Positions 35,850 through 48,227 of a stretch of 64,000 nucleotides of DNA are shown here, in pieces. Under the pieces are notes generated by a model that had not been told where the DNA came from, made no database searches, and saw only the letters and a program-made list of their open reading frames with translations. Location of the stretch: NCBI GenBank assembly GCA_905182995.1, contig CAJJDP010000127.1:245095-309094 (forward strand), read 5' to 3'. Every line of letters starts with the position of its first letter. Within the stretch, counting starts at the first letter, position 1. A program made the translations under genes and the position numbers. The stretch comes from Paramecium octaurelia (Eukaryota; Ciliophora; Oligohymenophorea; Peniculida; Parameciidae).

Positions 35850-36588
35850 TCATTTTTTCAAAGATTAAGCTTGCTTAACATTATTTGAAAACACTGGTTT
35901 TGGTAATTTAGAAGCAGGGGTTAACTAGTTTCTTCTAATTGTTGTTTTTTTTTCGCTGATTGGAATTTAATGAGGCTGTATTGTTAGATTTGATAATTAT
36001 TGCTATTAAATCATTGGCTTTACTGCTGATTAAGATATTTATTATTATTATTATTAAGCAATTTCTGTTTCAACCTTCCCATTACCATTCAGTAGTTCTC
36101 TTTCAAATTGCTTGAGCTATCGTTAGAATCCAAAGTTAGGGCAAACCACGCTTCTCTTCAACCTCACAAATTAAAATGCTTCTTAAAATGACATTCCCTA
36201 TTTTCTCATGAGATATGCAATAACTGTAGCAGCTGATCTAGATACACCAGCAGCACAATGTACCAGCACGCCGCCCTTTTGTAGACCCTCGTCTATTTAT
36301 TAGTAGGTATCTCCCCATATTCTCTTTATATTACACGATTCAATATCCAGAATGTTGTAGACCTATGATTATGTTAAGGATTCATACTTTATGAACAATA
36401 TCTGAAGTAGGAGGATATTTAACATTTAAACCTGATGCAACTGTTAATACGGTTTTGATATTCTTTTATTTCAAGAGTTATTGATTGATTGCTGCAGTGT
36501 AGTCTCCTAACCACAAAGCTCCTTAACTCTCTGTTTAATCCAAAATGGTGTTCATGCTTTTGTAGTTATTTATGCCTCTAAATAGCAT
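35850..36588 (-). CDS. Dual-specificity protein phosphatase (237 aa)
   Basis: ATG 36586-36588, a 25-nt intron at 36363-36387, TGA 35850-35852. The PTP signature is complete: VHCAAGVSRSAATVIAYLM (HCxxGxxRS with catalytic Cys and Arg). The general-acid region is ILDIESCNIKRIWGD, and WLGDYTAAI opens the domain. The last ~90 residues are Gln-rich and disordered (GCT followed by a TAA run). Because GGVLVHC and the ALWLGDYTAA opening match small DSPs, MAP-kinase or related phosphoproteins are likely substrates; the exact target is unknown. Upstream sequence to 36640 could hold a further 5' exon. Confidence 0.9.
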
Positions 36589-37305
36589 ATCGATGTAGAT
36601 TATTATTCTAGAAATAAAAATAATTAATAATTTAAATAACAATTTAGTTCATATTTATATTAACCAAATTCTTTCAAAATCTATTTTCCACATCCTTCTA
36701 AAATAGCCATTCATTCATAATTCAATTAATGACTTAAATGAAATTATTCCTAGAACTACCTTTTTAGTGCAAATTTTAGATTTAATCATATCTATGTTGT
36801 GAATTCCAACTAGAATTCCAATAATTGATCTTGGGATTGCATAATATTGGAATACTCTGAAATTTCAAATAGATTTGAGCAAAGGAATTGCAATAGGATA
36901 TTTTTTATATAATTCAATAGTTTATTAAGAAAGAATTAATAATATCAATAATCTGTATTATTGAAATTATCACAATCAAATTTGTTAAAGGTACCAATTT
37001 ATATTGTCCAGTAGATAGAAACAGTCTCTATTAGTTAAAACATTATTATGACAATATTGTCTAAAATAAAGTAAAATAATTTGTAAAGGAAGAATTAATT
37101 TTATTGATTTAAAACTTCAAATTGTTAAATAACTTAATTGAAAAATGTTTATTCTTCTTGGTAGGTCTAGTTGTTTGAGAAATGCGAGCGATTTCTAGGG
37201 GAAAATAAAAGCATTTAAAAATCCTGTGTTTTTGAGCTGATTATTAAATACCTAAGGATATTAATTAAATCAACAAAATTTTTCCAAACATCAGTTATTA
37301 ACATA
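36589..37305. other. Intergenic (717 bp)
   Basis: Divergent spacer between the phosphatase and the unknown gene at 37306. AT-rich with no supported gene or repeat. Confidence 0.5.
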
Positions 37306-37927
37306 ATGTCTTCAAATATTTAAAGTGCTAGCGTGACAAATGAGATCTCTTAAATGATTGCTGAATATAACCCAGAAGTTGAGATGCTCGAAATAGCTTC
37401 TTCATAATATTACTTCTCTGATTTGTTTGACGAGATAGTAGGAATAAATATTTAAACCCTAGAGGAAAAGCAAAATGCAGATTAGTAAGACTTTATCTAA
37501 TTATGTTTTAGATCGTTGAGCAAAATTAAGCTTAGTATTAGAAAAACTGGGAAATCTGTAAGAAAAGGGAATAAATTTAGTGCGTTTTAGGTGAATAGAA
37601 ATACTATGGTCGGGGGAAGTTCATTTAAAAAAGGCGATTTTAATAATGATTACTTTGAAATGCCAATGTACTAAGAAAATAAAGGGGAATGGCAATAAGA
37701 AGAGTAGGAAGCTTAGGTGGAGCAGCTTGCTATTCCCCAACAATTAATCAGCTTCCAATCCTAAGGTAATCTATATGATTAATTCAGATAAAGATTTGCT
37801 GCTCCAAGACCAACAAGATATTATTAGAATTAACAAGGTTGATTTGAAGATCACCAGAAACATTAGCAACTTGAACAAGAACTCCAAGGATTTGAGTTCG
37901 TCGTCATCAAGTCTAATTTCGAATTGA
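37306..37927 (+). CDS. Unknown protein (199 aa)
   Basis: ATG 37306, a 22-nt intron near 37766, TGA 37925-37927. The N-terminal half is acidic (EYNPEVEMLEIASSQYYFSD). A basic patch (KIKLSIRKTGKSVRKGNK) follows, then a Gln/Glu-rich stretch and a Ser run near the C-terminus (LSSSSSSLIS). Splicing lengthens the final exon, and the spliced reading keeps a helical QDQQDIIRINKVDLKITR segment. No domain recognised. Confidence 0.6.
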
Positions 37928-38261
37928 GGAAGCCCCTTATTTCTGATGACTTCAGAAAAAAGGGGTTGAAATAAAGTGCGATCACAAAATAAGTGACAAT
38001 TCTTTTCATCAACCACTATAAATAAAATTTTTTTTTAAACATTTCCACAACTTAATAAAAAAAATTGTATTTTTAACTGTGTTGAGTAACCAACCGAAAA
38101 TAATCCTTACGTGATTACGAGAAAAGATATAGCCTGTAGAGTTGAGATAATAACCATTACTTATTTAAGACATCATTTGTTTATTAATATAGATTTAATT
38201 TACAAAGTATTTTACTTGTTTTAATTATATTTGATAATCAACTTTAATTAATTTATTATAA
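37928..38261. other. Intergenic (334 bp)
   Basis: Spacer between two plus-strand genes. AT-rich; no gene or site seen. Confidence 0.5.
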
Positions 38262-39148
38262 ATGAATAAGGATGAGGAGAATGGGCAATAATAACTAAAC
38301 AATTCTCTTGATAATTCCCAAAATTATGCTTATTTATTGTAACAAGATTATTATGAAAAATTCAAAATGGGATAAAATTTATATGAACAATCAGCCACTC
38401 TATCAAGAGTATCATTGGGGGAAAAAACTAGTGAAGATAATAATAATACTTACACCTATATCAATATGATCCATTTACAAGAGCGATTGTCAGATCAGAT
38501 GGTGAAAAATCAAGTAACTTGGTTGTTAAATTGGTTAGTTCTTGGAGAATAAAATTGAATAGCTATCTAAAGAATTAGCAGGGGCATTAAATCATGTCGC
38601 ATTGTTGTAAAAATAAAATGAGTTGCAATCAGGGTTACTTAAGGATGCAAATGGTAAATTGCTAAAAAAAAATAAAGAGATTGAAATAGAGAAAACCATC
38701 AATCAACAACTCAAAAGAAAGATATCAAATTTATAATAAATAAATACGTATATCTCAAAATGAAACTAGCAATTATTTAGATAAGGTCGAGACTCTATCA
38801 TTGAAGAAAGAATCTGTAATCCTCTCAAATTACAAGACTGCTTGTGAGTTTAGGACATCAAACCAATCAAATTATTCGTCTTAAAGAAAATTAAACTCAG
38901 ACAAAATACATCAAGGTTTAACCGAAGATTCCACTGTTAAGGATTCCTCCTGCAGCGAATAGAAATCTCACGATTAAATTAGATTTTCAGAATCAGTCTA
39001 ACAATTCTATAAATCTTCAAATCTTCTATCTCCAGCCTAATAAGTATCCCCAAAGGCCTAACATAACGACTTGGAAAGTAGAATAGACTCTACTTTAGCT
39101 TAGATCAGAGCCATAAGAATATAGATTTAGCAATTAAATAAAAAATGA
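38262..39148 (+). CDS. Coiled-coil protein (279 aa)
   Basis: ATG 38262, introns of 25 and 22 nt, TGA 39146-39148. A central coiled coil (FLENKIEQLSKELAGALNHV, then KNKEIEIEKTINQQLKRKI) lies between an Asn/Gln-rich N-terminus and a Ser-rich C-terminus that closes with a second short helix (LAQIRAIRIQIQQLNKK). Unknown family; no membrane or signal sequence. Confidence 0.65.
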
Positions 39149-39269
39149 TTAATTTTCAATTTCTTAAAATGAGTTTATGTTTCAATTTGATAAAGATATA
39201 TGTAATAGTAATCTTATTAATAACAAATAATATTTCTAATTGATAGTTTCAGATATGAATATTGTTGTT

Positions 39270-40440
39270 TCAAATTGAACCATAAAACTGTTTCTAACTA
39301 GAGGAAAAGGACTCATCGGTTTCGTCAATTGGTAAGAATGACTCTCCTGCCAATCCAAGTCTTTTCCTAATGAATTTACCTACACAACTATGGAAAGAAT
39401 ACAAAAATCTTAATACGTTTTTTATTAGCAAGTGACGCAGAGAATCACATTAATGACAGTAGCAAGCAAGGGAATATTGGCTAATCCTTTCTTTCTTCCG
39501 ATACATAAATTGAAAAATAAGCCTATGACAACAAGGAATATTATGATGTAAATCACAAAGGCTTAATCATAATAAGAATACAATTACTTATTCTATCACT
39601 CTCCTGATACTTTGCATTAATGACATTTTGTACTTTGAATGGATAATTGCAATCCTTAATAATGACTAATGAAATATCTTTGAAGTATTGAAATGGGAAA
39701 GTGATTTCTATTTTGGATGTTCCTAAATTGAGACACTTAAAATTAAGCGTAAGAACATTTTCTTTTTCAGTAATCAAACCCCCATTTACTAAATCCCCTT
39801 CAAACCAGGCTTTAGTAACATTTTCCATTTCAACATCTACATATGGTTGTGTGAGATTGACCTCTGGAATGGCTTTAAGAGTGGCTGTATCAATTATGAA
39901 GCCTTCTGGGATAGGGTCATTGTTAGGATTGGATTGTTTCATTTGTAAAATAAATTTGATCACATTAATGTCTCTGGCTACATTGAACACGTAATTGTCT
40001 AAATCTTAATCGAAGTATGAAGCATTGATGATTTCTGAGTTCTTGATGATTTCTTGTCTATAGTTTTTATAAATCATATCTACTGCAAATCCCTCTCTTA
40101 ATGTGAGTGGATTTCCACAAAACTTTTTCCAATAGATTTGAGCATCGCCACAATTCGGTACAAAAATGGTCATTTCATAATTGATAAGAGTTCCACCGTA
40201 TTGTTTGCATTTGTAATTAATTTCAACGGCATATTCTGTATGTTAGCCATTTGGTCTATGATCTAAAAGTGTCGTCGAATCAGCAAAGTAATGATCATCG
40301 AAATCTAATTAGAAGTTTTCTAAACTCAAATTAGGATTCTCACTAGTAATGTAAAGGTAATCGATATTTTAAGTCGCTGGAACTATCATTGGGTTTTCTA
40401 GGTGGATAGCAGGATTAAATTACTAGCTTTTCTATTCCAT
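39270..40440 (-). CDS. Unknown single-pass membrane protein (371 aa)
   Basis: ATG 40438-40440, introns of 26 and 29 nt, TGA 39270-39272; lengths are consistent. Residues ~1-270 look like a beta-rich extracellular domain with scattered Cys (CKQYGG, PNCGDAQIYW, FKCLNLG, KDCNYPF). One membrane span follows (FVIYIIIFLVVIGLFFNLCI) and a second hydrophobic stretch (LLATVINVILCVTC). A polar cytoplasmic tail ends the protein. There is no obvious signal peptide at this Met, so a 5' exon may be missing. It starts 175 bp beyond the end of the tmcB-like gene on the same strand, and could be read as a downstream partner. Confidence 0.6.
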
Positions 40441-40614
40441 TATTTGGATGGAATCCCTTTGGAAACTATGTCATCTTTTGATTTTTTGAGATTAGTGCTT
40501 ATATGCAATGATTTGCAAATTTCGCTTGAGTTTACGAAGTGTAAAAAGGCTAGAAGGATATATGATATAAACATTAAAACAATAATTGAAGAAAATCAAT
40601 TTGGAATAAATTAA

Positions 40615-43600
40615 TCATTGATCCACCTTATGAATCCTATTTAAATATTCCCTGATGGCTTTGATGCGTTGAATGAGATTTAAGGGTATCATTGATAATA
40701 ACAAGGTCGTCCGTCTGATCTAAAAGAATGCACACATATACTTACTTCATTATTTATTTTGTTAGCAATTGGCCACCAGAATAATAGATACACAAGGACC
40801 AAGACAACCAAGAAAACGATGAAAATAGTAACAGTGGTGGTTGTATTGGTATCAATGTCCTTTTGTAAACTAGAATTAAAAGTAACCAGCAATTATTGGA
40901 AGATTGACCTAATATAAATGTCCTGCATTTAATCTATTTAATGATTCATAACATACTTATTTCTACAGCAGCAATATCAGTGTACATTAGTGATAATATT
41001 TTATTAGTTTATAGATTATCTGTGAAATTGTAAAGGGTTCCTGAAATTGTGGTCGATGAGGAGTCATTAAGTAGAGAATCGTAAACAGTAAGCAAATACC
41101 TCAGATTTTCAAAATGTCTGGATAGAGCCAAAGCTAAAGATTCATCTACAATTCCTTTGACGAATGCTTAACAAGTAGCCAAATCTACAGAAGCAACTTG
41201 GATGACTTGTGCACATGCTCCAGCTTTCATGATTGAATCAAAGTAATCATTGTAAAGGGAATTGTGATAACCCAAATTTAATGAATGATCCTTCTACATA
41301 TTTGTATTTAGATTGTATAAATCCTTTACAAAGTCTGCAGAAATAGTCTTGGACACATTATTTTTAACAGGGAAGTTGGAATCCCACAACATTTGTCTAA
41401 AAACATTATTAGCAAATGTGATTGAAGGCACTGCAAGTGAAGTAGCATTCATTTCCTGAATCAGTTATTGCATTGAACTTTGTAAATTAGCACCAATAAG
41501 ATAATGCGCAATAAAGTAGGCAATCAACAATCCCATTGATATGATGAATTTGATGTAAAAGTTACGTTTATCTTTGGAATCATACTTATACTTCTTTCTT
41601 TTCTTCCTTCTCCCGAATTCTTCAACAACTCCTTCTCCTTCTTCATTCTCTTCAAATGATACATCATTCTCTTGATTGGCATCTTCATCCTCACCTATTT
41701 ATAGAGTATTCGAAAATGCTTCACATTTGGCAAACAATTGCTTCACTTTCGCCAAGGGAATCTCTAAGAACAGCTTGATAACTTCTTCTTGATTCTAAGA
41801 GACTAAATTAAAAGCACAAGCTATCCATGGTATGGATACTACTGTAAATACGCAAGCAACAATTAGAAGTACAAGTAATACATTAGAATCATAAGCTAAA
41901 TCTATAAGTTGATTGGTATAAAGATCTGCACTTTCCAATGTAGCTTGATAGTAGTCATTTAGCAAATTATACCTTATAAAATAGATGGAATCTGAGTCAG
42001 GAGTAAAATCTTTGATATCAAAATTCATAACTTCAAATGCCTTTGAAATGATCTATGAAGTGCCTTGATTGATATCTACTAATTAATTGCTTTCAGCCCC
42101 ACTGGTATCTTTACTAATCATTTTAATGGTGTTAGTAGTCATTAATTCATCTTGTCGACCTGATACTTCAGTAGAGGATTGAATTTTAGATTGGATATCT
42201 TTCAAATCACTAATTGTAGTGTTCATATTTGTCAATTATGCTTTTACCTTATCATCTGTGGCTAAAACATTAATTTTATTCAGTCTACACAACTCCATTA
42301 TTTACCATTATATTCTTTAGCCTAGACCTACTCTTATGTTAGAATCTTGCATCATAATGTATCCTTATTAGATATCAGAAAATAATTATTATGTCAATAC
42401 ATAATCAAGTAATCCCAAAACACCCAGACAAATGATTAATACAGCAGCGCTCCATTTAAAGCAAATCATGCTGGTTTAATTGACATTTCTACTTTCTTAT
42501 AAGAATTAAACAAAAGTTCTCCTAGATTTATAAATGTTAGCATGACCTCCTTCTACTTCATCTTCGTCGTCTTCTTTTTATACTTGTTGCATTCCTGCAT
42601 TTCCAGCTCCTTTTTTTGGATCATTTTCCTCTTCTTCATCCGAATCTTAATTCTTAAATTCATCAATGTCGAAAAGTTATCCATTGATATATTTCATAGT
42701 TCTAATCCCCAGAGCCAAATCTATTTTCTCATCCTTTTCTCCTACATTAGAAGAAGGAGTCTTTTCGTCTTCTTTCAAAGGTTCCCTTTGTGAATAATCA
42801 AAGGTCTCATCTTGTTTTACACTTGAAATAGCAGACATCTAGAAATTCTAATCTCCCGAATACTCTCCAACATACTAGTGTTGAGCCTAATCAAATTAGA
42901 AATAGAATTTTGTTTATGATTCTTTCTTCTTTTATTAGGATTGTTCATTTGGATTGAGGAATGATTTCTCTTATTTGTTATTTTCAATCTTAATTATATA
43001 CCCTTATAATTTAGAATCTCTAAACATGATCTCTCCAGCAGTTATATTAAATTTGCCTTAAACCGATTAATCTCTATTCTTAAAATTGATATCTGCTTCT
43101 GCTCCTGTTTTATTCAAATACTCAGTGATGTTTTCTTAGAAATTAGTTATGATGTCTGTAACCTTCGTCTTCTTTTTTGTGATATAATTAAGATCTATAT
43201 GAAACATTGTAATAAAAGTGGCTGAAATATTTTCAATCTCTTGAGTCTATCCATTCACAATCATAAATGCTACATTTTTAAACACTTTTTCCTGTCTCAT
43301 AGCTCCAAAGAACTAAGCACCATGTATAAATGATGGCACATATCTCACGTAGATGAAGAATGGGAATATATATCCATTCTTAGATTTCCCAATAATCATT
43401 CTCTCTCTATTCATTATTCTACTTTCGTAAGTTTACAAATATGTTTCCATAAATTAATCATGTGATTAAGCAAATACATTTGGCATCAAGATATTAACTT
43501 TTCTATTTATTAATTCACTCTTCGAATAACCAAACATTTTTGATGCTGACATATTCAATCCTATGATTCTACCAAATGTCACATCCTCAGCTGAAATACT

Positions 43601-45535
43601 TATTAAAGCTGTGGACTCATTGGGAAAATCATTTATGTTATTAGTGATTTTGCCTCTGTCCATATTCACAGAATAGAAATTCTTCAATCTTTCCAATACT
43701 TCTTCAGCTGATTCTTTATCATACAGAATATCAACTAGATATCTTGAATAAATCATCATCAAATTTGGAGGAACATCTAAATTCATTTTAATAATTCGTT
43801 TCCATGAGTCTTCCAACATTTTATCTATGTACATCATTCTAGTTCCAACATCGTATAATTTACCCAGATCTGGCGTATCCTCACTCAATTGTGACCAAAA
43901 CTCTATGTGTTATGATGCTGACTTTTCAATCTAGGCTCGAATTTCCCTTAGATTATTTTCAGTTGTCAATTCATTAACTGCATCTATACCAGCAGCTGGA
44001 TTCTTTGAAGATTTAGAATTTTCAAACATTTGTTCTTCTATGAGCTTTTTTAGTCTGTAGATAATAAATTATTCATCAACATATGGTTTCTCTTATTCTG
44101 CTGCCACCAACTCCTATAATGCTTGTTGATTCGATTGCATTTTCTCCATTAAAAATAATGAATGAGAAATTCGTAATTCTGTGCAATTTGGAAATCTGGT
44201 CAAAGATAAAGTAAATATTCTCTCAATAATGTAAACTAAAACCACATACTATTCTTTAATTTCATCATCTTAATTTTACAATTTAAAATTCTTCTGAAAT
44301 TTAGCAATTTTCTTATTACCCATATTTTTGGCTTAGCAAGGACAGTCCTCTCTTTTACAAATAGTTCTATGATATTCTACAAACCCATCCAATAATGTGG
44401 CAATATTTCTATCTGTATGATAGTAATTCAAAAATTTAGTTAAGTATTATAATTGTTGGATTGCTTAATTAAGTGAATCAAATTTATTTGAGTCAATCAT
44501 CATTATGTCATATCTATACTCTTTCCTAAGCATAACAATCAGTACTAATAAGGGGCTTCCAAAAACCCATAAATAGGGTGCCCCTTCGTAATAAGTGTCC
44601 TCAACGATGATACCAAATATGATCATACATATTGTCCACATGATGACTGCATGTTGTGAATTCAATACTTTTGAGTAGTAGTAATTTAAATAGATGCTTG
44701 ATTTGTTAAAGGAAAAAAATTAAATGACTGCGAATAAAGTTATTATGATGACTACTAAGATTCTTAATTCATTTACATTCAATAAAGTGAAGCATAGTAC
44801 TAAAATGATTTTAAAAATCAAAAATTTCATATCGTCTCTGCCTGAAATCTTGCATAGTGGATTATTTGGTTGGAATCTTGATTCATAAAATGTCATTGTG
44901 ACTAATCCACTTATACAAACCAAAATGAATGCTGCAATAGCTGATAGGAATGCGTGAAGTAAATAATTTCCTGTGTAGCATTCTAAATCTGAATAATATT
45001 TATGAAACCCACTCCCTGAATCGCAATAGAAGATAGTCAAAAAAAGATGCAAAGCAGGCATAAAAAAAATGTAATTGAGTATTTCGAAAAATATTTTGAG
45101 AACAACCAATGGTCCACTCAACTTACCTACTGATGTGGTTTACGCCTTTATTGCAATGAAAATAATTAAAATTATTAGTAGCAGGAAGAACCCCATTATG
45201 ATATAGAGTACTAGGATGAAACTTTGAAACTCTACATTTTTCAGATATGGGGAAATCATAAAGTACCCAAAAAATGATTGAAATGACTCCGACCATGATT
45301 TCACCTTCCACAACGACAAAAACTATCATAATCACCAAAATATGTATACTTCATCACTGAAGGCAAAGTAAAAAACTTGGAAACTCTCAATCAAAACAAA
45401 AAAAATGTAAAGAAATAGCGGGAAGTTCTCTCCAGAAATTAAATAGTAGATAATTTCAAAAAGCAGATTCTTAAAAGAGTTTTACATCTTATCCAAAGCT
45501 GATTTATCATCATCAAATATAGAAACACCTTACAT
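40615..45535 (-). CDS. tmcB-like multi-pass membrane PAS protein (1,614 aa)
   Basis: ATG 45533-45535 to TGA 40615-40617 with three introns (27, 23 and 26 nt). The N-terminal ~430 residues have at least six membrane spans (SFILVLYIIMGFFLLL, then PLVVLKIFFEILNYIFFMPA). A PAS domain occupies about 630-740 (FGRIIGLNMSASKMFGYSKS, MERMIIGKSKNG-type strands, FFGAMRQEK). The rest has spans near ICFKWSAAVLIICLGVLGLL, SNVLLVLLIVACVFTV and VTIFIVFLVVLVLVYLL, with large luminal or extracellular loops. This is the layout of the tmcB (tiny macrocysts B) family, much expanded in ciliates and probably sensory; function inferred. The model is divisible by three, and no other break was found. Confidence 0.82.
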
Positions 45536-46440
45536 GTTTTATATTATTTATGATTTAAATATATAATAAATTAAACATTATCTTAAAATTATTTTTATAT
45601 ATTGAATCCCATTTATATACAAATCACTCCTTCATCTTCCGTTCAATTAGATGAAACTATTTATACTGTTTCAATTGTTTTCACTGTTATTTTGAAGATT
45701 AGTTATATTAGAAGAACTTTTAATAAAGAAAATAGTATAGTCATTTTTCATTTAAATATTATTAATCAAATTGTATGAATTAAGCAAATGATAACTTAAA
45801 TACTTTTTATAGGCTTTTTTCAGATGGTTTTAAGGGTAATAATTTAATCTTTTAATGAATATTGGAAGTAGTCAGTCAAATCAAAATGTTTATTTATTAT
45901 CTAATTATCACGAACTTAAGTATTTAGCTATATGGAATAATAATTCAAGTTTGTTATCAACTATTGTTGTTAATAAACTGTAGAATGTAAACTTCTTATA
46001 TATATCTCATTAAATCAACATGAATTTCTATCTAAAACATAGAGACTGAGTCCAATAAATTCAATTTAGTTTTTTCCATTTCAAATCTGTATGATTTTTT
46101 TTTCTAATAAAAAAACATAATCTTCTATCTGTTATTCTCATCATTCCATTTAAGATCATTATATATCCCATCGTAAATAAAATTATAAGGTTTATTCAGC
46201 AAGTGATATATTATGGTATTATCTTTATCTCTACGATTTTTCTTATTATTTTGCCAAAAAGTCAAGTTAATTTGATGAGGTTTTTAGAGATTTTTAAAGT
46301 TCTTCTAAGAATGATAAATTTTAATAAAGGAATTAAACCAATCGAAAATTCATCTTAATAGATTTATTTAATAATATATGATTCTTTGCTAAATAACCAC
46401 CATTCTATCAAAAGAATAGTTTAATAAATTCTTTGAAGAT
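45536..46440. other. Gene-poor spacer (~900 bp)
   Basis: Very AT-rich. One minus frame with several TGA codons runs through 46280-46440, but no gene could be assembled. No direct repeats noticed. Confidence 0.45.
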
Positions 46441-46444
46441 ATTG

Positions 46445-46610
46445 TCTTTTCAGAAATGAGCAAATCAAAAAATACAGAATTTTAAATACCCTGAATTCCA
46501 ACTTTTAAAAGTGTAATACTTTATGTTTGTTTAAGGACAACCCTGAAGATTTGGTCCATGAAAAATATCATTCCATCCAATTTGAATTAACATGTTAGGT
46601 AATTTAAAAT
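46445..46610 (-). pseudogene. Coding-like fragment next to endoglycoceramidase
   Basis: Immediately after the stop of the hydrolase gene, a minus-strand frame of about 50 codons reads IGWNDIFHGPNLQGCP and YYTFKSWNSGYLKF. This looks like real protein rather than chance, with Trp, Gly, Cys and Pro in an AT-rich setting. It has no start context and ends in TGA. It could be an eroded neighbour or an unspliced terminal exon, but no GT...AG junction to the gene above was found. Confidence 0.35.
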
Positions 46611-46615
46611 AATTA

Positions 46616-48168
46616 TCATTTATTAATATTCAAAGCTGATATGACCAATTTAACTCTACCTGAAGCATTGTCTACCCTTTGTCTATATTTATCCAATGAT
46701 ATTAATTTGCATTTTCCTTTCTTTGCTTTACAAGTGTAATCAAATCCATTTTTAAAACCATTTATATCTGGAATGTAAATAACAGTATCACAACCCTTGC
46801 TGGAATTGTATTTCAAGTTAAATTATTATTTTTTAAAATTGAACTTTGAATAATAAACTTTAGATCCACAAATTGATTAAGCATAAGGTCTAACCAAAGC
46901 CTCCATTTTATAACTCTATAGAGATCCATCTTGATTGAAAATCCCCTCATCATACATATTTGATGCAGTAGTAAAATCATTATATCCTTTATATTGCCAA
47001 TAAGCCCAAGATTGCAAATAGTTATCTGCTTTATATAATAAACTATTGAGTATATCTTTGGCAAATGGTTCATTTGGTAATGCTCCGAATTCAGTTAGCA
47101 TAGCTCCAGTTCCTAAATGGTTGATGTTCATTTTTTTTAAAGGATACATTAAGTTATATAACTGTTTGCAAAGGAAGGTTGAGACATTTTCTATAGAGTA
47201 ATAACTATATATAAATACCAATTCCACAATAGAGATGATAACTCAAGACTTCTTTCTTTTGATATTTTTTGCCTCCTACGTTGTGTTTGAATCCTGCTCC
47301 CAAAACATCTGTGAAGTAAGGTTCAAAAAATACGAGTTTCTCAGTATCAGCTTCTCTAATGTATTTATTGATTATTTAATAGAATGGCATGATGAGATGC
47401 TTATTAGCCCATCCTGGCCAGACGTATTAAATTTTGCTTCTTTAATAATTACCAGAGGCAGGCTCATTCATAATTTCATATCCCAAAACATTCCATTCTC
47501 CTTTATGCAATTCAGCCACTCTTTTCCAGAAGAGTCCAAACATATCAGCTACACCATTTTCGTTTTTCAATATTGATTCTATATTCTTGCCAACATCTGA
47601 AGTCAAATAAAATTTGGCAAAGTTGTCCTATTTCAAACAGTCCTCAATCAATGGATATCCTTATTCATCCAATCTTAATTCAATAGTTTGAGGTGCTGGG
47701 AAATCTGTTTTAGTGACAGCCCAATCTGGGAACCCTTCTCCACAGAACTGTCTATTAAGTAAGTCTTAATGAGCATCGAGAATAACATAAATATTGTATT
47801 TGGCAGCTAATCTAACAATGTCTCTAATGTGCAGTAGATACTCTTCATTTACTTATCCTCTTTGGGGCATTCCAGCTTCGAAGGCTACATGCAATCGAAT
47901 TACATTAAATCTATTGAGATTACATTTAATAATAAATACCCCAAATCAACCAAGAGTTGGCAATCCTCATCAGAAAATGATGTCATTACGTCAAAATGAT
48001 CCGTTACTGGGAAGTATGGGGCAGGCTTGTAGACAACATTAAAGCCATGGAATATTCTGATTGCTCCATTCTAATAATTAATGTAGCAACTACTTCATCA
48101 ACAAAGTTCCCATGTTTATTAATGTGAACTGATATTGCTATTCCAATAATACATAATAAAAATTTCAT
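46616..48168 (-). CDS. Endoglycoceramidase-like GH5 glycosidase, secreted (490 aa)
   Basis: ATG 48166-48168, introns of 23, 29 and 28 nt, TGA 46616-46618. Signal peptide MKFLLCIIGIAISV. The GH5 barrel shows RIFHGFNVVYKPAPYFP, LGFNVIRLHVAFEAGMPQRG, YVILDAHQDLLNRQFCGEG, the acid/base GYEIMNEPASGN (~222) and the nucleophile region AMLTEFGALP (~331), then WAYWQYKGY. These are the landmarks of endoglycoceramidases, which cleave the sugar chain from glycosphingolipids. The C-terminal beta domain follows. Both catalytic Glu are intact. A secreted or lysosomal enzyme acting on food or host glycolipids is likely. Confidence 0.9.
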
Positions 48169-48227
48169 ATTTAATTTAATATCCTTTAAATTCTAAATAT
48201 AATTAAAAAAATCGTTAAAAAAAATAA

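Noticed and set aside
40402-40614. 70-codon plus-strand frame between two membrane protein genes
   Set aside because: Lies antisense to the start of the 39270-40440 gene and its upstream spacer; no supporting motif.
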